Source of the DNA: Mycolicibacterium boenickei
GTDB lineage: Bacteria > Actinomycetota > Actinomycetes > Mycobacteriales > Mycobacteriaceae
NCBI RefSeq assembly: GCF_010731295.1
Contig: NZ_AP022579.1
Location: 6,386,001 to 6,450,000 of the forward strand
Direction of reading: 5' to 3'
Length of the DNA: 64,000 nt
Shown: positions 52,745 to 63,732 of the stretch, in pieces
How the letters are laid out: the number at the start of each line of letters is the position of its first letter
How positions within the stretch are numbered: the stretch's first letter is position 1
Notes under the pieces: generated by a model
What the model saw: the letters and a program-made list of their open reading frames with translations, nothing else
Told to the model about the DNA's origin: nothing
Database searches by the model: none
Made by a program: the position numbers and the translations under genes

Positions 52745-54666
52745 GACGTGCCCCGGGACCGCCCACGCCAAGCGACCAGACCGGCGCCCAGCGCCGCGAG
52801 CACCACAGCACCGGCTCCGACCCACAGCCGCAGCGACTTTCGATCCGCGACGACCGCACCTTCCGGCTCGGCGGCCGGCGTGGTCAGCGAGAAGGGTTCG
52901 CGTCCCGGCATCGCCAGCGCGGCGTTACCGGACAATCCCGACCACAGTTCCACGTCACCGCCCAACCAGCCGAGCAGCCGGTCCAGCTCGGCAGGCGCAT
53001 TGCTTGAGGTAGCGATCAAGACCGACCGACCACCCGTGTACACGGACTGCAGTGATCCGAAGCCAACCTTCGGATCCAGGGTCAGCGTGGACGAGTTGCC
53101 CGACCCGTCAACGTCTTCGACGGTGATGACGCCTTCGGAATCGACCGCGACGGGCAGCGCGATCCGCTTGTCGTTCCAGCCCTCGGCACTGATCAGCAAG
53201 GCAGGGTTGGACGAGGCAACCGCGTCGGCCACCGAACGGACCTCCGCCTCGAACGGACGCGAGCTCAGGCGCTGCAGCCCGGTCAGGATCTGGACCGCAC
53301 GCCGGAGATCGGCGAACCCTTCGTCCATGCCCACCTCGACCCGCGGCATCAGCGCCTGCGGCAGCGACTGGAAACCGGCAGGCACAGGAGGTTTCGCCAG
53401 CTTGCTCTCCACCGGGCTCTCGCCGTCGATCGTCAGCGTGATCGGCTGGAATTCACCGCACCGGCCGGTGTTTCCCGCGGCATCGATCGCGACGTCCAAG
53501 TTGGTGTAACGCTGCAGGAGCCGGTCCGGTACGTCGACCCACCTGTCGATCCGGCCGTTCGCCTCGGTCGACCACCGATCGAGGGTCTGCCCACCGATGC
53601 TGACCACCACTTGGCCCGCGATACCGGCGGGCAGTGGGGTGTAGGACCCCTGCAGATGGATCCGCACATCGTGCACCGTCCGACCGAGCCTGGTCTGATC
53701 CAGCGGGATGGTGACCCTGGGATTGACCAGTGCGGTCGCATTGACTCCGGGCTGGCCGAGCTGACGGATCGTGGTGTGCTCAGCGGGCAGCTGGGGGGTG
53801 TTGGACAGCGGCCCCACAACGGCCTTCGACTGCACGGCAAGTTTCGAAATGTCGCTGGACAGCAACCGGGCCTGGTTCGTCACCTCACCGGCGGGTCCCG
53901 AAATCAGCAGGGCCGGAACCGTATTCGGGCCCTGCAGGCTCAGGCCGGGTGCGTCGCCCTCGCGCACTATGACCTGGCGCTCCAGCGGCTGCGGCGCCGC
54001 GACCGGTCCCCCGTCCGTCGTGACGATGTCGACCGCCGGCCGCTGGAAGCTGTAGCGGGCCACCACCGCCGTCGCGACCCGGATCGCCGCATCGGACTCG
54101 GACCGTGACGGATTCGGCGGGACGAACAGCGTCAGCTTGTCCAGCACCGGCGGCAGGAAGTCGGCGATCGCGGTCGGCGGTTGTTCCAGACCGGTGAACC
54201 GCACGTCGCTGTTGATCAGCCGCAGCGGATTGTGCAGCTCGTATGCGCAGTACCCGTCGGGCATGGTCAGGTAGCTGTTCAACTGCACCGTCACCGCATT
54301 CCCCACCACCCGCGCACCCGCGAGGGGAACGGTGATCGATGCCTGATCCGGCGGCAGCGGTACCCGGGACAGCACCCGCCGATCCTGGGTCACCTCGAGA
54401 GTCCCGCCGCGGGTGTTGACGGGGAGTTGCACGGTCCCGACCAATTCGGCGGGGGTCAGTCCGCGCGGCACCGGGACGGTCAGGGTTTGCGACCCCTGAA
54501 GGCCGTACAACGCGATGTCCGAATCGACACCGAGCGTGCGGAGGTTCAGCGTCGGGGAACTGACCAGCGAGGGGTCGTCGCCCGGGGCGGCCGTGGCCGT
54601 CCCCGGCATGACGACCGCGGTAGCGACAAGGGCGGTGGCAAACAGCCGAGAGATGCGGGCAGTCAC
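52741..54666 (-). CDS. BcsB-like periplasmic cellulose-synthase subunit
   Basis: 641 residues from GTG 54664-54666, giving a clean signal peptide (ISRLFATALVATAVVMPG, cleavage near TATAAPG). Large beta-rich, carbohydrate-binding-like domains contain 'FTLFVPPNPSRSESDAA'-type segments between helical linkers. A single C-terminal membrane helix (LWVGAGAVVLAALGAGLVAW) precedes a basic tail, the topology of BcsB, which anchors and activates BcsA through that helix. First gene of the operon; all four genes overlap by GTGA. There is no c-di-GMP-binding signature. Confidence 0.78.
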   Translation of the reverse strand: MTARISRLFATALVATAVVMPGTATAAPGDDPSLVSSPTLNLRTLGVDSDIALYGLQGSQTLTVPVPRGLTPAELVGTVQLPVNTRGGTLEVTQDRRVLSRVPLPPDQASITVPLAGARVVGNAVTVQLNSYLTMPDGYCAYELHNPLRLINSDVRFTGLEQPPTAIADFLPPVLDKLTLFVPPNPSRSESDAAIRVATAVVARYSFQRPAVDIVTTDGGPVAAPQPLERQVIVREGDAPGLSLQGPNTVPALLISGPAGEVTNQARLLSSDISKLAVQSKAVVGPLSNTPQLPAEHTTIRQLGQPGVNATALVNPRVTIPLDQTRLGRTVHDVRIHLQGSYTPLPAGIAGQVVVSIGGQTLDRWSTEANGRIDRWVDVPDRLLQRYTNLDVAIDAAGNTGRCGEFQPITLTIDGESPVESKLAKPPVPAGFQSLPQALMPRVEVGMDEGFADLRRAVQILTGLQRLSSRPFEAEVRSVADAVASSNPALLISAEGWNDKRIALPVAVDSEGVITVEDVDGSGNSSTLTLDPKVGFGSLQSVYTGGRSVLIATSSNAPAELDRLLGWLGGDVELWSGLSGNAALAMPGREPFSLTTPAAEPEGAVVADRKSLRLWVGAGAVVLAALGAGLVAWRGRSRGTS

Positions 54667-54847
54667 TCGATGCAGCTTATGCCGCACGTGGGGACTTAGC
54701 TGGATGAACGGAAAAGGTGATGCAATGCGCACCCACGGCGCGGCGCGGAAGGTTTCGGACGAATTCGCTGAGACTTCCGGTCGCCGTTGAAGTGCCGCAA
54801 ACAGCGGCTCGAACTCACCCGAAGGCTCGTTCGCCGGGTGGGGCCAC

Positions 54848-55534
54848 TCACGTCAACGAAAGCCGCGCCACCATCTCCCCCGTCGGCCGCGGCGACCCGC
54901 CGTCGGGCTCCATGGTGAACGCCAACGCCGTCGAATCCCCCAGATCCCGCACCATGGCAGTGGTCGACGGTGCGACCGCCTCCAGCATTCCCGCGGACGC
55001 CGGCCCCGCATCGGTCATCAGCCACATCTGATAGGCCATGCCCGGCGGGGGCGGTGCCGCGTTGTTCACCACCAGGACCCCGCTCCGTTCGTCGCGGGAG
55101 TACATGAACGTCGCGGTGCCACCGGCGCCGAGTTGCGCTGTCGCCGTGCGGACATCGCCCGCCGAGAGCACCTGTTCCGCCGTCGTCGGGGCGCTCGCCG
55201 GACGGAGGGCCAGGCCCGCACCGAAGCCCCCCGCAGCGACCACCACGGCCGCGGCGGCCGCCACCAACCCTGTGCGCCAACGGGAGCGGTCACGGCGCGG
55301 AGCCCCCGAAACCGCAAGCGCCTGTTGCCGCAGCGACGCCGGTGGCGCCGTCGCGTACGTCGACGAGGCCTTCGCCATCGCCTCGCGCACCGCTCGTACC
55401 TCGGCGCGGAACGCCTCGGCGATCTCGGCGGGCGCATCGGCCAGCCGACGTTCGATGTCGGCGCGCTCGGCGTCGGACACCGCATCCAACGCGTATGCGG
55501 TCGCCAGATCGGGCAGCTCGGAATCGCTGGTCAT
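54848..55534 (-). CDS. rskA: Anti-sigma-K factor
   Basis: 228 residues from ATG 55532-55534 (MTSDSELPDLATAYALDAVS), overlapping the sigK stop (ATGA). The N-terminal anti-sigma domain has no zinc motif, as in RskA. One membrane helix (LVAAAAAVVVAAGGFGAGLAL) is at about residues 90-112, and the C-terminal RskA domain contains 'SGVLVVNNAAPPPPGMAYQMWL'. Regulated proteolysis of this membrane protein releases SigK (family knowledge). Confidence 0.9.
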   Translation of the reverse strand: MTSDSELPDLATAYALDAVSDAERADIERRLADAPAEIAEAFRAEVRAVREAMAKASSTYATAPPASLRQQALAVSGAPRRDRSRWRTGLVAAAAAVVVAAGGFGAGLALRPASAPTTAEQVLSAGDVRTATAQLGAGGTATFMYSRDERSGVLVVNNAAPPPPGMAYQMWLMTDAGPASAGMLEAVAPSTTAMVRDLGDSTALAFTMEPDGGSPRPTGEMVARLSLT

Positions 55535-56130
55535 GTCACCCCCAGACAATCACGGAGCCGGCGCAGCCCATCGCGCATTCGGGTCTTGACCGTGCCCAGA
55601 CTGGTCGACAGCCGCTCCGACACCTCCGGGTACGTCAGCCCGTCGTAGTACGCCAGCTCGATGGCCTGTCGTTGCAGGTCGGTCAGCGAACCCAGGCAGT
55701 CGGCCACCTGCCGTCGTTCGTCGGACCGGATCGCCGAATCTACGACCACATCGGTGTCGGGTTCGGTGCTCACCGCGGTGTAACGCGCCTCGCGCCGGCT
55801 TGAGGCCACTTCGGACCGCACCCGATCCACCGCGCGGCGATGCGCCAGGGTCATCAACCACGCCAGCGCCGACCCCTGCTGCGGGTCGTAGTCCGACGCA
55901 TTGCGCCAGACCTGCGCGTAGACGTCCTGCGTGGTCTCTTCGCTGTATCCGGGATCGCGCAGGATGCGGATGACCAGTCCGTATACCCGGGCGCTGGTGG
56001 CGTCATACAGCCCGGCGAACGCCTCGGCGTCGCCGCGGGCCACCCGGCGCAACTGAGCGTCGAGGACGGTGCTCACGTCCGGCATGCGTGCCATCGATCG
56101 GTAGCCTAACGCCGAGTCGACACTGCTCAT
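55531..56130 (-). CDS. sigK: ECF RNA polymerase sigma factor SigK
   Basis: 199 residues. Region 2 is 'FAGLYDATSARVYGLVIRIL' and 'EETTQDVYAQVWRNA'; region 4 is 'LTDLQRQAIELAYYDGLTYPEVSERL', then a helix-turn-helix 'STSLGTVKTRMRDGL'. It starts only 6 bp after the dipZ stop and overlaps rskA, so dipZ-sigK-rskA is one operon read from the dipZ promoter, which carries a SigK-type sequence. Hence SigK should amplify its own synthesis. Confidence 0.93.
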   Translation of the reverse strand: MSSVDSALGYRSMARMPDVSTVLDAQLRRVARGDAEAFAGLYDATSARVYGLVIRILRDPGYSEETTQDVYAQVWRNASDYDPQQGSALAWLMTLAHRRAVDRVRSEVASSRREARYTAVSTEPDTDVVVDSAIRSDERRQVADCLGSLTDLQRQAIELAYYDGLTYPEVSERLSTSLGTVKTRMRDGLRRLRDCLGVT

Positions 56131-56136
56131 CGTCGC

Positions 56137-57852
56137 TCACCCATAAGTGAACGAGAAAGCCTGCAGCCCTTGGCTCAACCGGACCTCGATCTCACCACGG
56201 TGCGCGTCGCGATCACTGACGATCTGACGCAGGGTGGGCGGCCCGCTCACCGCCACGGTTGTCGTCTCACCGCCGCGCAGCACCGTCACTGTGCCGGTCC
56301 CTCCCACGACGAGGTAAACCTGCCTGGCCTGGTAGTTGAGCTTGATCGCCGAACCGTCGCCCTGCGCGGTGGCGCCCTGGTAGTCCAGGTGCCACGGCCC
56401 GCGCAGCGCGAACGAGTCGCCAGGCAGGTTCTTCGGATAATCGAACGTCGCGTCGCCCTCGTCGTACGTGCCACCGCCCGCATAGTTGATCTCCTTGCCC
56501 ACCCCGAGATAGGTCTCGGGCGTCAGCACCGACGTCGGCGTGGAATCGGCTGAGTTCACCGGGGCCGGCAATGCGCTGCCCTTCGCTTCCATCAGCAGCT
56601 CGCGGATCAACCGTTCCGTCGTGTCGTAGCCGCCTTCACCGAACTTCACATGCCGCACAACACCATTCGCATCGATCAGGTACTCGGCCGGCCAATAGCG
56701 GTTCTCGTAATTCGTCCACGTGGAGTACGAGTTGTCCAGGGCGACCGGATACGTGATGCCCAGGTCGGCCGCACCTTTCGCCACGTTGCCGGGAACCCGC
56801 TCGAATGCGTACTCCGGGGTGTGCACACCGATCACGGTCAGACCGGAGTCCTGGTATCTGTCGTACCAGTCGACGACGTGGGGAATCGCCCGTTGGCAGT
56901 TGATGCACGAGTACGCCCAGAAGTCGATGAGTACCACTTTGCCGCGCAGCGACTTGAGGTCGACCGGGGCTCCGTCAGGCGTGTTGAGCCAGCTGGCAAT
57001 GCCGGTGATTTCCGGTGCGGGACCGCAGTTCTGGAGTTCCTCCGCACCTTCTGGGCATTTCGACAACTCCTCGCCGGCGGTCGGACCCAGCCGGTCCCGA
57101 ACCTCGCCGGCCGTGGCGACCCGGTCCTGCAACCCGCTGGTGTAATCCGGAATCGCTCGCTGCAGCTTCGCCGGGACGTCGGCAGCCAACGCCACCGCGA
57201 ACACCAGCATGACGATGCCCCCGATCAGCCGGATCTTGCGCTGCTGACGGCGGAATGCGTTGACGCGCTCGACAACCCGCCGCCCAGCCAGCGCGAAGGC
57301 AAACAGAGGAAGCGCGGCGCCGATCGCGAACGACAGGGTCAGCACGACTGTGTTGGCTCCGATCGAACCGGTCGCTCCGGCGACGACGATTGCCGCGAGA
57401 ACCGGACCGGCGCATGGCACATAGAGCACACCGAGCGCCAAGCCGAGGCCGAAACCACTACTTCCAGAACCGAACTGCTTCTGCGGAATCCTGCTGAACG
57501 GTTTCTCCAGAAGCTGCTCGAGGCGCGGGAAGATCAGGCCCAACCCGATCAGTGTCAGCGCCAGCAGGCCCGCCCAACGAAGCGCGTCCTGAGGCAGGTG
57601 CAACAGCTGCAGCAGCGCCGAGCCGGCCAACGTCACCACGCTGAAACTCAGCACCAGCCCGGCGATCACGCGATACGGGCGCAGTGTCTCGGACAGTGTG
57701 GGCTTCGCGGAAACGATCGTCGTGCCGTGCGCCTCGGTGACGCGCGCACTCTGCGCTCCCGAGAAGAAGATGACCGGCAGCACCGGCAGGATGCACGGCG
57801 AGATGCCGGTGATGAGACCGCCGAGGAATCCGATGAGCACCAATGTGTACAT
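56137..57852 (-). CDS. dipZ: DipZ-like CcdA/thioredoxin fusion, membrane thiol-redox protein
   Basis: 571 residues from ATG 57850-57852. An N-terminal CcdA-type membrane domain carries the redox pair Cys20 (GISPCILP) and Cys147 (VPCAGP). A periplasmic thioredoxin-like domain has CINC (Cys316, Cys319) in '[16 protein letters not shown]', and a C-terminal beta domain (about 430-571) follows. It passes reducing power across the membrane to exported proteins. Partner of the divergent Mpt83-like protein in the SigK regulon. Extra Cys266 and Cys276 lie in the linker. Confidence 0.9.
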   Translation of the reverse strand: MYTLVLIGFLGGLITGISPCILPVLPVIFFSGAQSARVTEAHGTTIVSAKPTLSETLRPYRVIAGLVLSFSVVTLAGSALLQLLHLPQDALRWAGLLALTLIGLGLIFPRLEQLLEKPFSRIPQKQFGSGSSGFGLGLALGVLYVPCAGPVLAAIVVAGATGSIGANTVVLTLSFAIGAALPLFAFALAGRRVVERVNAFRRQQRKIRLIGGIVMLVFAVALAADVPAKLQRAIPDYTSGLQDRVATAGEVRDRLGPTAGEELSKCPEGAEELQNCGPAPEITGIASWLNTPDGAPVDLKSLRGKVVLIDFWAYSCINCQRAIPHVVDWYDRYQDSGLTVIGVHTPEYAFERVPGNVAKGAADLGITYPVALDNSYSTWTNYENRYWPAEYLIDANGVVRHVKFGEGGYDTTERLIRELLMEAKGSALPAPVNSADSTPTSVLTPETYLGVGKEINYAGGGTYDEGDATFDYPKNLPGDSFALRGPWHLDYQGATAQGDGSAIKLNYQARQVYLVVGGTGTVTVLRGGETTTVAVSGPPTLRQIVSDRDAHRGEIEVRLSQGLQAFSFTYG

Positions 57853-57859
57853 GCCCGGT

Positions 57860-57886
57860 ATTCGGCGCCGACGTCGCGCCGGATTG
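57860..57886 (-). promoter_or_regulatory. SigK-type promoter of dipZ-sigK-rskA
   Basis: Minus strand: CAATCC (plus 57881-57886), 15-bp spacer, CCGAAT (plus 57860-57865). This differs from the SigK -35 CCATCC at one position and keeps the -10 exactly. The start codon of dipZ is 7 bp beyond the -10, so the transcript is close to leaderless. Confidence 0.65.
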
Positions 57887-57900
57887 GTTCGTATCGAAAC

Positions 57901-57927
57901 CCATCCGGATCCGCACCCGCTCCGAAT
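57901..57927 (+). promoter_or_regulatory. SigK-type promoter of the mpt83-like gene
   Basis: CCATCC (57901-57906), 15-bp spacer, CCGAAT (57922-57927): a full match to the SigK consensus as I know it from mpt70/mpt83. It lies 58 bp before the ATG at 57986, giving a leader of about 50 nt with GGGAG near the start. Confidence 0.75.
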
Positions 57928-57985
57928 ACCCACCGACCGAGAAAGCGACGGCGGTCACCGTCAATCACCCACAGGGAGTCGGAAA

Positions 57986-58639
57986 ATGTTGATCCTTCAA
58001 TACAAGATGGCCGCGGTGGCGGCGATGTCTGCGACAGCACTGTTCGCGCTGCCCGCCTGTTCGACTGACACCGCACAATCCGCACCGGCAACGCCGGAGA
58101 TGACCATGGCACCCGCGGCACCGATAGCCGCAGACCCGGCGTCAGACCTGGTCGGCCCGGGCTGTGCGTCGTACGCGGAAAAGGTTCCGTCCGGTCCGGG
58201 GTCGGTCATGGGGATGGCCCAGGATCCGGTCACCGTCGCCGCGTCGCACAACCCGCTGCTGACGACGCTCACCGCGGCAGTCTCCGGAAGGCTGAATCCG
58301 AACGTGAACCTGGTCGACACCCTCAACGGAGGTGAGTTCACCGTATTCGCGCCTACCGACGACGCTTTCGCCAAGATCGACCCGGCCACCATCGAGGTGC
58401 TGAAGTCGGACTCCGCGATGCTGACCAAGATCCTGACCTATCACGTCGTGCCCGGGCAGGCCAGCCCGGCCAAGGTGATCGGCAACCGGCCGACCGTGCA
58501 GGGTGCATCCGTGCGGGTGACCGGCTCGGGTGACGCGCTGAAAGTCGATGACGCATCGGTGGTCTGCGGCGGGGTCCACACTGCCAACGCGACGGTCTAT
58601 CTCATCGACACGGTGCTCATGCCGCCCGCCGATCAATGA
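57986..58639 (+). CDS. Fasciclin-domain lipoprotein, Mpt83/Mpt70-like
   Basis: 217 residues from ATG 57986 with GGGAG upstream. The signal peptide ends in a lipobox 'ALPAC' (Cys25), so it is an Mpt83-type lipoprotein rather than a secreted Mpt70. A Pro/Ala-rich linker leads to '[15 protein letters not shown]' and one fasciclin domain (about 84-215) with '[14 protein letters not shown]' and 'LTYHVVPGQ'. Two Cys, in 'GPGCASY' and 'VVCGGVH', probably form a disulfide, a likely substrate for DipZ. Divergent from dipZ with a SigK promoter. Confidence 0.9.
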   Translation: MLILQYKMAAVAAMSATALFALPACSTDTAQSAPATPEMTMAPAAPIAADPASDLVGPGCASYAEKVPSGPGSVMGMAQDPVTVAASHNPLLTTLTAAVSGRLNPNVNLVDTLNGGEFTVFAPTDDAFAKIDPATIEVLKSDSAMLTKILTYHVVPGQASPAKVIGNRPTVQGASVRVTGSGDALKVDDASVVCGGVHTANATVYLIDTVLMPPADQ

Positions 58640-58697
58640 CGAGCAGACGGAAAAACCCCCAAAACCCGAGAGTTTTGGGGGTTTTCGCGTCTGCTCG
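58640..58697. terminator. Long bidirectional terminator hairpin, rpsQ side
   Basis: Arms 58640-58665 and 58672-58697 pair over about 25 bp: outer CGAGCAGACG/CGTCTGCTCG and inner AAAACCCCCAAAAC-type stem with a CCGAGA loop. It starts immediately after the mpt83-like stop and ends 11 bp before the rpsQ stop. Same outer arms as the hairpin at 21106-21165. Confidence 0.8.
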
Positions 58698-58707
58698 CGC
58701 GAGAAAG

Positions 58708-59004
58708 CTACTTCGCCTTCTCCAACACCTCGACCAGGCGCCACCGCTTGGAGGCCGACAGCGGCCGGGTCTCCATCAGCGAGACGCGGTCGCCGATGCC
58801 GGCGTCACCGTTCTCGTCGTGCGCCTTGACCTTCTTGGTGGTCCGGATGATCTTGCCGTAGAGCGGGTGGCTCTTACGATCTTCCAGCTCGACCACGATG
58901 GTCTTCTGCATCTTGTCGCTCACCACGTAGCCGATGGCGGTCTTGCGACGGCCACGGGTCTCTTCGGTGCGCGGAGTGTGCTTGGGGCCCTTAGTCTCCG
59001 CCAT
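58708..59004 (-). CDS. rpsQ: 30S ribosomal protein S17
   Basis: 98 residues, with '[21 protein letters not shown]' and the signature '[21 protein letters not shown]'. Last gene of the S10-type block; here the ribosomal series breaks off for 33 kb before rplN. Its start abuts the rpmC stop (one-base overlap). Confidence 0.97.
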   Translation of the reverse strand: MAETKGPKHTPRTEETRGRRKTAIGYVVSDKMQKTIVVELEDRKSHPLYGKIIRTTKKVKAHDENGDAGIGDRVSLMETRPLSASKRWRLVEVLEKAK

Positions 59005-59237
59005 TAGCTTTCCTCACCTCCGGGCCCGGAAGCCAGACCCAACTCACGTTCACGCAGCACGGTGTAGACCCGTGCGATCTCCTGGCGCACAGTGCGCAGC
59101 CGACGGTTGTTGGCCAGCTGACCGGTTGCCATCTGGAAGCGCAGGTTGAACAGCTCTTCCTTCGACTCGCGCAGCTTGTCCTTCAACTCGGTGTCGGACA
59201 GTTCGCGCAGTTCACCAGGCGTAGTTCCCACTGCCAT
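59004..59237 (-). CDS. rpmC: 50S ribosomal protein L29
   Basis: 77 residues from ATG 59235-59237 ([18 protein letters not shown]); the open frame upstream is overlap with rplP. Helical hairpin with '[20 protein letters not shown]' and '[18 protein letters not shown]'. Sits near the peptide exit tunnel. Confidence 0.97.
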   Translation of the reverse strand: MAVGTTPGELRELSDTELKDKLRESKEELFNLRFQMATGQLANNRRLRTVRQEIARVYTVLRERELGLASGPGGEES

Positions 59238-59653
59238 CAGAACTGCTCCTCTCGACTCACGATGCGTGCCTTGATCGGCAGCTTGTGGATTGCGCGAGTC
59301 AGTGCTTCCTTGGCGATCTTCTCGTCGGGGTAGCTGATCTCGAACAAAATGCGGCCCGGCTTGACGTTGGCGACCCACCACTCCGGCGAACCCTTACCGG
59401 AACCCATGCGGGTCTCGGCGGGCTTCTTGGTCAGCGGGCGGTCCGGGAAGATGTTGATCCAGACCTTGCCGCCACGCTTGATGTGCCGGTTGATGGCGAT
59501 ACGAGCGGACTCGATCTGCCGGTTGGTGATGTAGGCGTGGCCCAGGGCCTGGATGCCGTAGTCACCGAAGCTCACGGACGTGCCACCGCTGGCGATGCCA
59601 CGCTGCCGTGGGTGGTGCTGCTTACGGTGCTTGACCTTGCGGGGAATCAGCAT
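59237..59653 (-). CDS. rplP: 50S ribosomal protein L16
   Basis: 138 residues, [19 protein letters not shown], with '[19 protein letters not shown]' and '[15 protein letters not shown]'. Helps place the A-site tRNA. Overlaps rpmC by one base. Confidence 0.97.
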   Translation of the reverse strand: MLIPRKVKHRKQHHPRQRGIASGGTSVSFGDYGIQALGHAYITNRQIESARIAINRHIKRGGKVWINIFPDRPLTKKPAETRMGSGKGSPEWWVANVKPGRILFEISYPDEKIAKEALTRAIHKLPIKARIVSREEQF

Positions 59654-59655
59654 GA

Positions 59656-60949
<1,294 letters not shown>

Positions 60950-60953
<4 letters not shown>

Positions 60954-61231
60954 CGCCGCTTGCTCTTCCGGTCGTCCTTGATGTGACCCTTGAAGGTGCG
61001 CGTCGGGGCGAATTCGCCGAGCTTGTGCCCGACCATCGCCTCGGTGACGAACACCGGGACATGCTTGCGGCCGTCATGCACCGCAAAGGTGTGCCCGATG
61101 AAGTCGGGGAGGATGGTCGACCGACGCGACCAGGTCTTGATGACCTGCTTGGTGTTCTTCTCGTTCTGAACGTCGACCTTCTTGAGCAGATGGTCGTCGA
61201 CGAACGGACCCTTTTTGAGACTACGAGGCAT
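60950..61231 (-). CDS. rpsS: 30S ribosomal protein S19
   Basis: 93 residues, [19 protein letters not shown], with '[19 protein letters not shown]' and '[12 protein letters not shown]'. Binds 16S rRNA with S13 in the head. It lies 21 bp after rplB. Confidence 0.98.
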
Positions 61232-61252
61232 CGCTGCTACTCCTTCCGCGGC

Positions 61253-62089
<837 letters not shown>

Positions 62090-62118
62090 ATCAGTTAAAT
62101 CCTCTTAGTTCCCGGCGA

Positions 62119-62421
62119 TTACGCCGGGGCTCCGAACAGTTCGATCGGCTTGCTGCCGGCGGCCAGGGTCACGATGGCGCGCTTGGTGTCCTTGCGCTTG
62201 CCGAAGCCCGAGCGGGTGCGCTTGCGCTTGCCCTGCCGGTTGGCGGTGTTCACCGAGCTCACCTTGACGTCGAAGATCTTCTCGATCGCGATCTTGATCT
62301 GCGTCTTGTTCGAGTCCGGGTGCACGATGAACGTGTACACGTTGTCCTCGATCAGCCCGTACGACTTCTCCGAGATGACCGGGGCCAGGATGATGTCGCG
62401 GGGGTCGGTCACGGTAGCCAT
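62119..62421 (-). CDS. rplW: 50S ribosomal protein L23
   Basis: 100 residues with '[19 protein letters not shown]' and '[19 protein letters not shown]'. Docking site for trigger factor and SRP at the exit tunnel. Overlaps rplD by one base; 29 bp before rplB. Confidence 0.97.
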   Translation of the reverse strand: MATVTDPRDIILAPVISEKSYGLIEDNVYTFIVHPDSNKTQIKIAIEKIFDVKVSSVNTANRQGKRKRTRSGFGKRKDTKRAIVTLAAGSKPIELFGAPA

Positions 62422-63068
62422 CAGGCCGACACCTCCTCTTTGGTATTCGCCGAGATGTAGGCGTTCAGGGCCTCGACCGAGAACACCACGTCATCAGCGT
62501 TGAGCACGTCGTAGGTGTTCAGCTGATCCGGCGAGATCACGTGCACACCAGGCAGGTTGCGGACGCTCTTGGCGCCGACCTCGTCGGTGCGGCCGATGAC
62601 GACGAGAACCTTCTTGTTCTCGGTCAGGCTGCCCAGGAACGCCTTGGCGCTCTTGGTCGACGGGGTCTGACCCTCGATCAGCTCGGTGATCGCGTGGATC
62701 CGCTCGTTGCGGGCCCGGTCAGAGAGCGCACCGCGCAGGGCGGCGGCGATCATCTTCTTCGGGGTCCGCTGGCTGTAGTCGCGCGGCTGCGGGCCGTGGA
62801 CGATGCCACCACCGGTGAACTGCGGTGCGCGGGTCGAACCCTGACGTGCCCGGCCGGTGCCCTTCTGCCGGTACGGCTTCTTGCCGCCACCGGAGACCTC
62901 ACCGCGGGTCTTCGTCGAGTGGGTGCCCTGGCGCTTGGCGGCCAACTGAGCGTTGACGACCTGGTGCATCAGAGCGATGTTGGGCTCGACGTCGAACAGC
63001 GCGGCGGGCAGCTCGATGGAGCCGTCCTTCTTGCCTGCCGGCGTCTTAACGTCAATCTTCAAAGTCAT
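62421..63068 (-). CDS. rplD: 50S ribosomal protein L4
   Basis: 215 residues. The tunnel loop '[20 protein letters not shown]' is intact. L4 represses S10-operon expression in E. coli; whether that holds here is unknown. One-base overlaps with rplC and rplW. Confidence 0.97.
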   Translation of the reverse strand: MTLKIDVKTPAGKKDGSIELPAALFDVEPNIALMHQVVNAQLAAKRQGTHSTKTRGEVSGGGKKPYRQKGTGRARQGSTRAPQFTGGGIVHGPQPRDYSQRTPKKMIAAALRGALSDRARNERIHAITELIEGQTPSTKSAKAFLGSLTENKKVLVVIGRTDEVGAKSVRNLPGVHVISPDQLNTYDVLNADDVVFSVEALNAYISANTKEEVSA

Positions 63069-63718
63069 TACTTCTCGCCTCGCTTGATTGCGCTGCGGAC
63101 AACCACCAGACCACCGTTGCGTCCGGGGATGGCGCCCTTGATCAACAGCACGCCGTTCTCGGCATCGACCTTGTGAACCTTGAGGTTCTGCGTGGTCACC
63201 CGGTCGTGGCCCATGCGGCCCGACATCCGGGTGCCCTTGAACACGCGGCCCGGGGTGGCGCAGCCACCGATGGAGCCGGGACGACGGTGCACCGCCTGGG
63301 CACCGTGGGCAGCGCCCTGGCCGGCGAAGCCGTGACGCTTCATGGTGCCGGCGAAGCCCTTGCCCTTGCTGGTGCCGGTCACGTCGACGTAAGCACCGTC
63401 GGCGAAGATCTCGGCGGTCAGCTCCTGGCCCACCTCGTACTCGGCGGCAGCAGCCTCGTCGACCCGCAGCTCGGCCAGGTGGCGGCGCGGGTTGACACCC
63501 GCGGCGGCGTACTGACCGGTGACGGGCTTGTTGACCTTGCGCGGGCTGATCTCGCCATAGGCGAGCTGCACGGCGCTGTAGCCGTCGCGCTCGGGGGTAC
63601 GGATAAGGGTCACCACGTTGGGGCCGGCCTTGACGACCGTCACCGGGACGACTTTGTTGTTCTCATCGAACACCTGCGTCATGCCCAGCTTGGTGCCCAA
63701 AATGCCTTTTCTAGCCAT
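63068..63718 (-). CDS. rplC: 50S ribosomal protein L3
   Basis: 216 residues, [19 protein letters not shown], with the signature '[18 protein letters not shown]'. Binds the 3' end of 23S rRNA early in assembly. It lies 14 bp after rpsJ. Confidence 0.98.
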   Translation of the reverse strand: MARKGILGTKLGMTQVFDENNKVVPVTVVKAGPNVVTLIRTPERDGYSAVQLAYGEISPRKVNKPVTGQYAAAGVNPRRHLAELRVDEAAAAEYEVGQELTAEIFADGAYVDVTGTSKGKGFAGTMKRHGFAGQGAAHGAQAVHRRPGSIGGCATPGRVFKGTRMSGRMGHDRVTTQNLKVHKVDAENGVLLIKGAIPGRNGGLVVVRSAIKRGEK

Positions 63719-63732
63719 TTTTCTCGGGTCTC

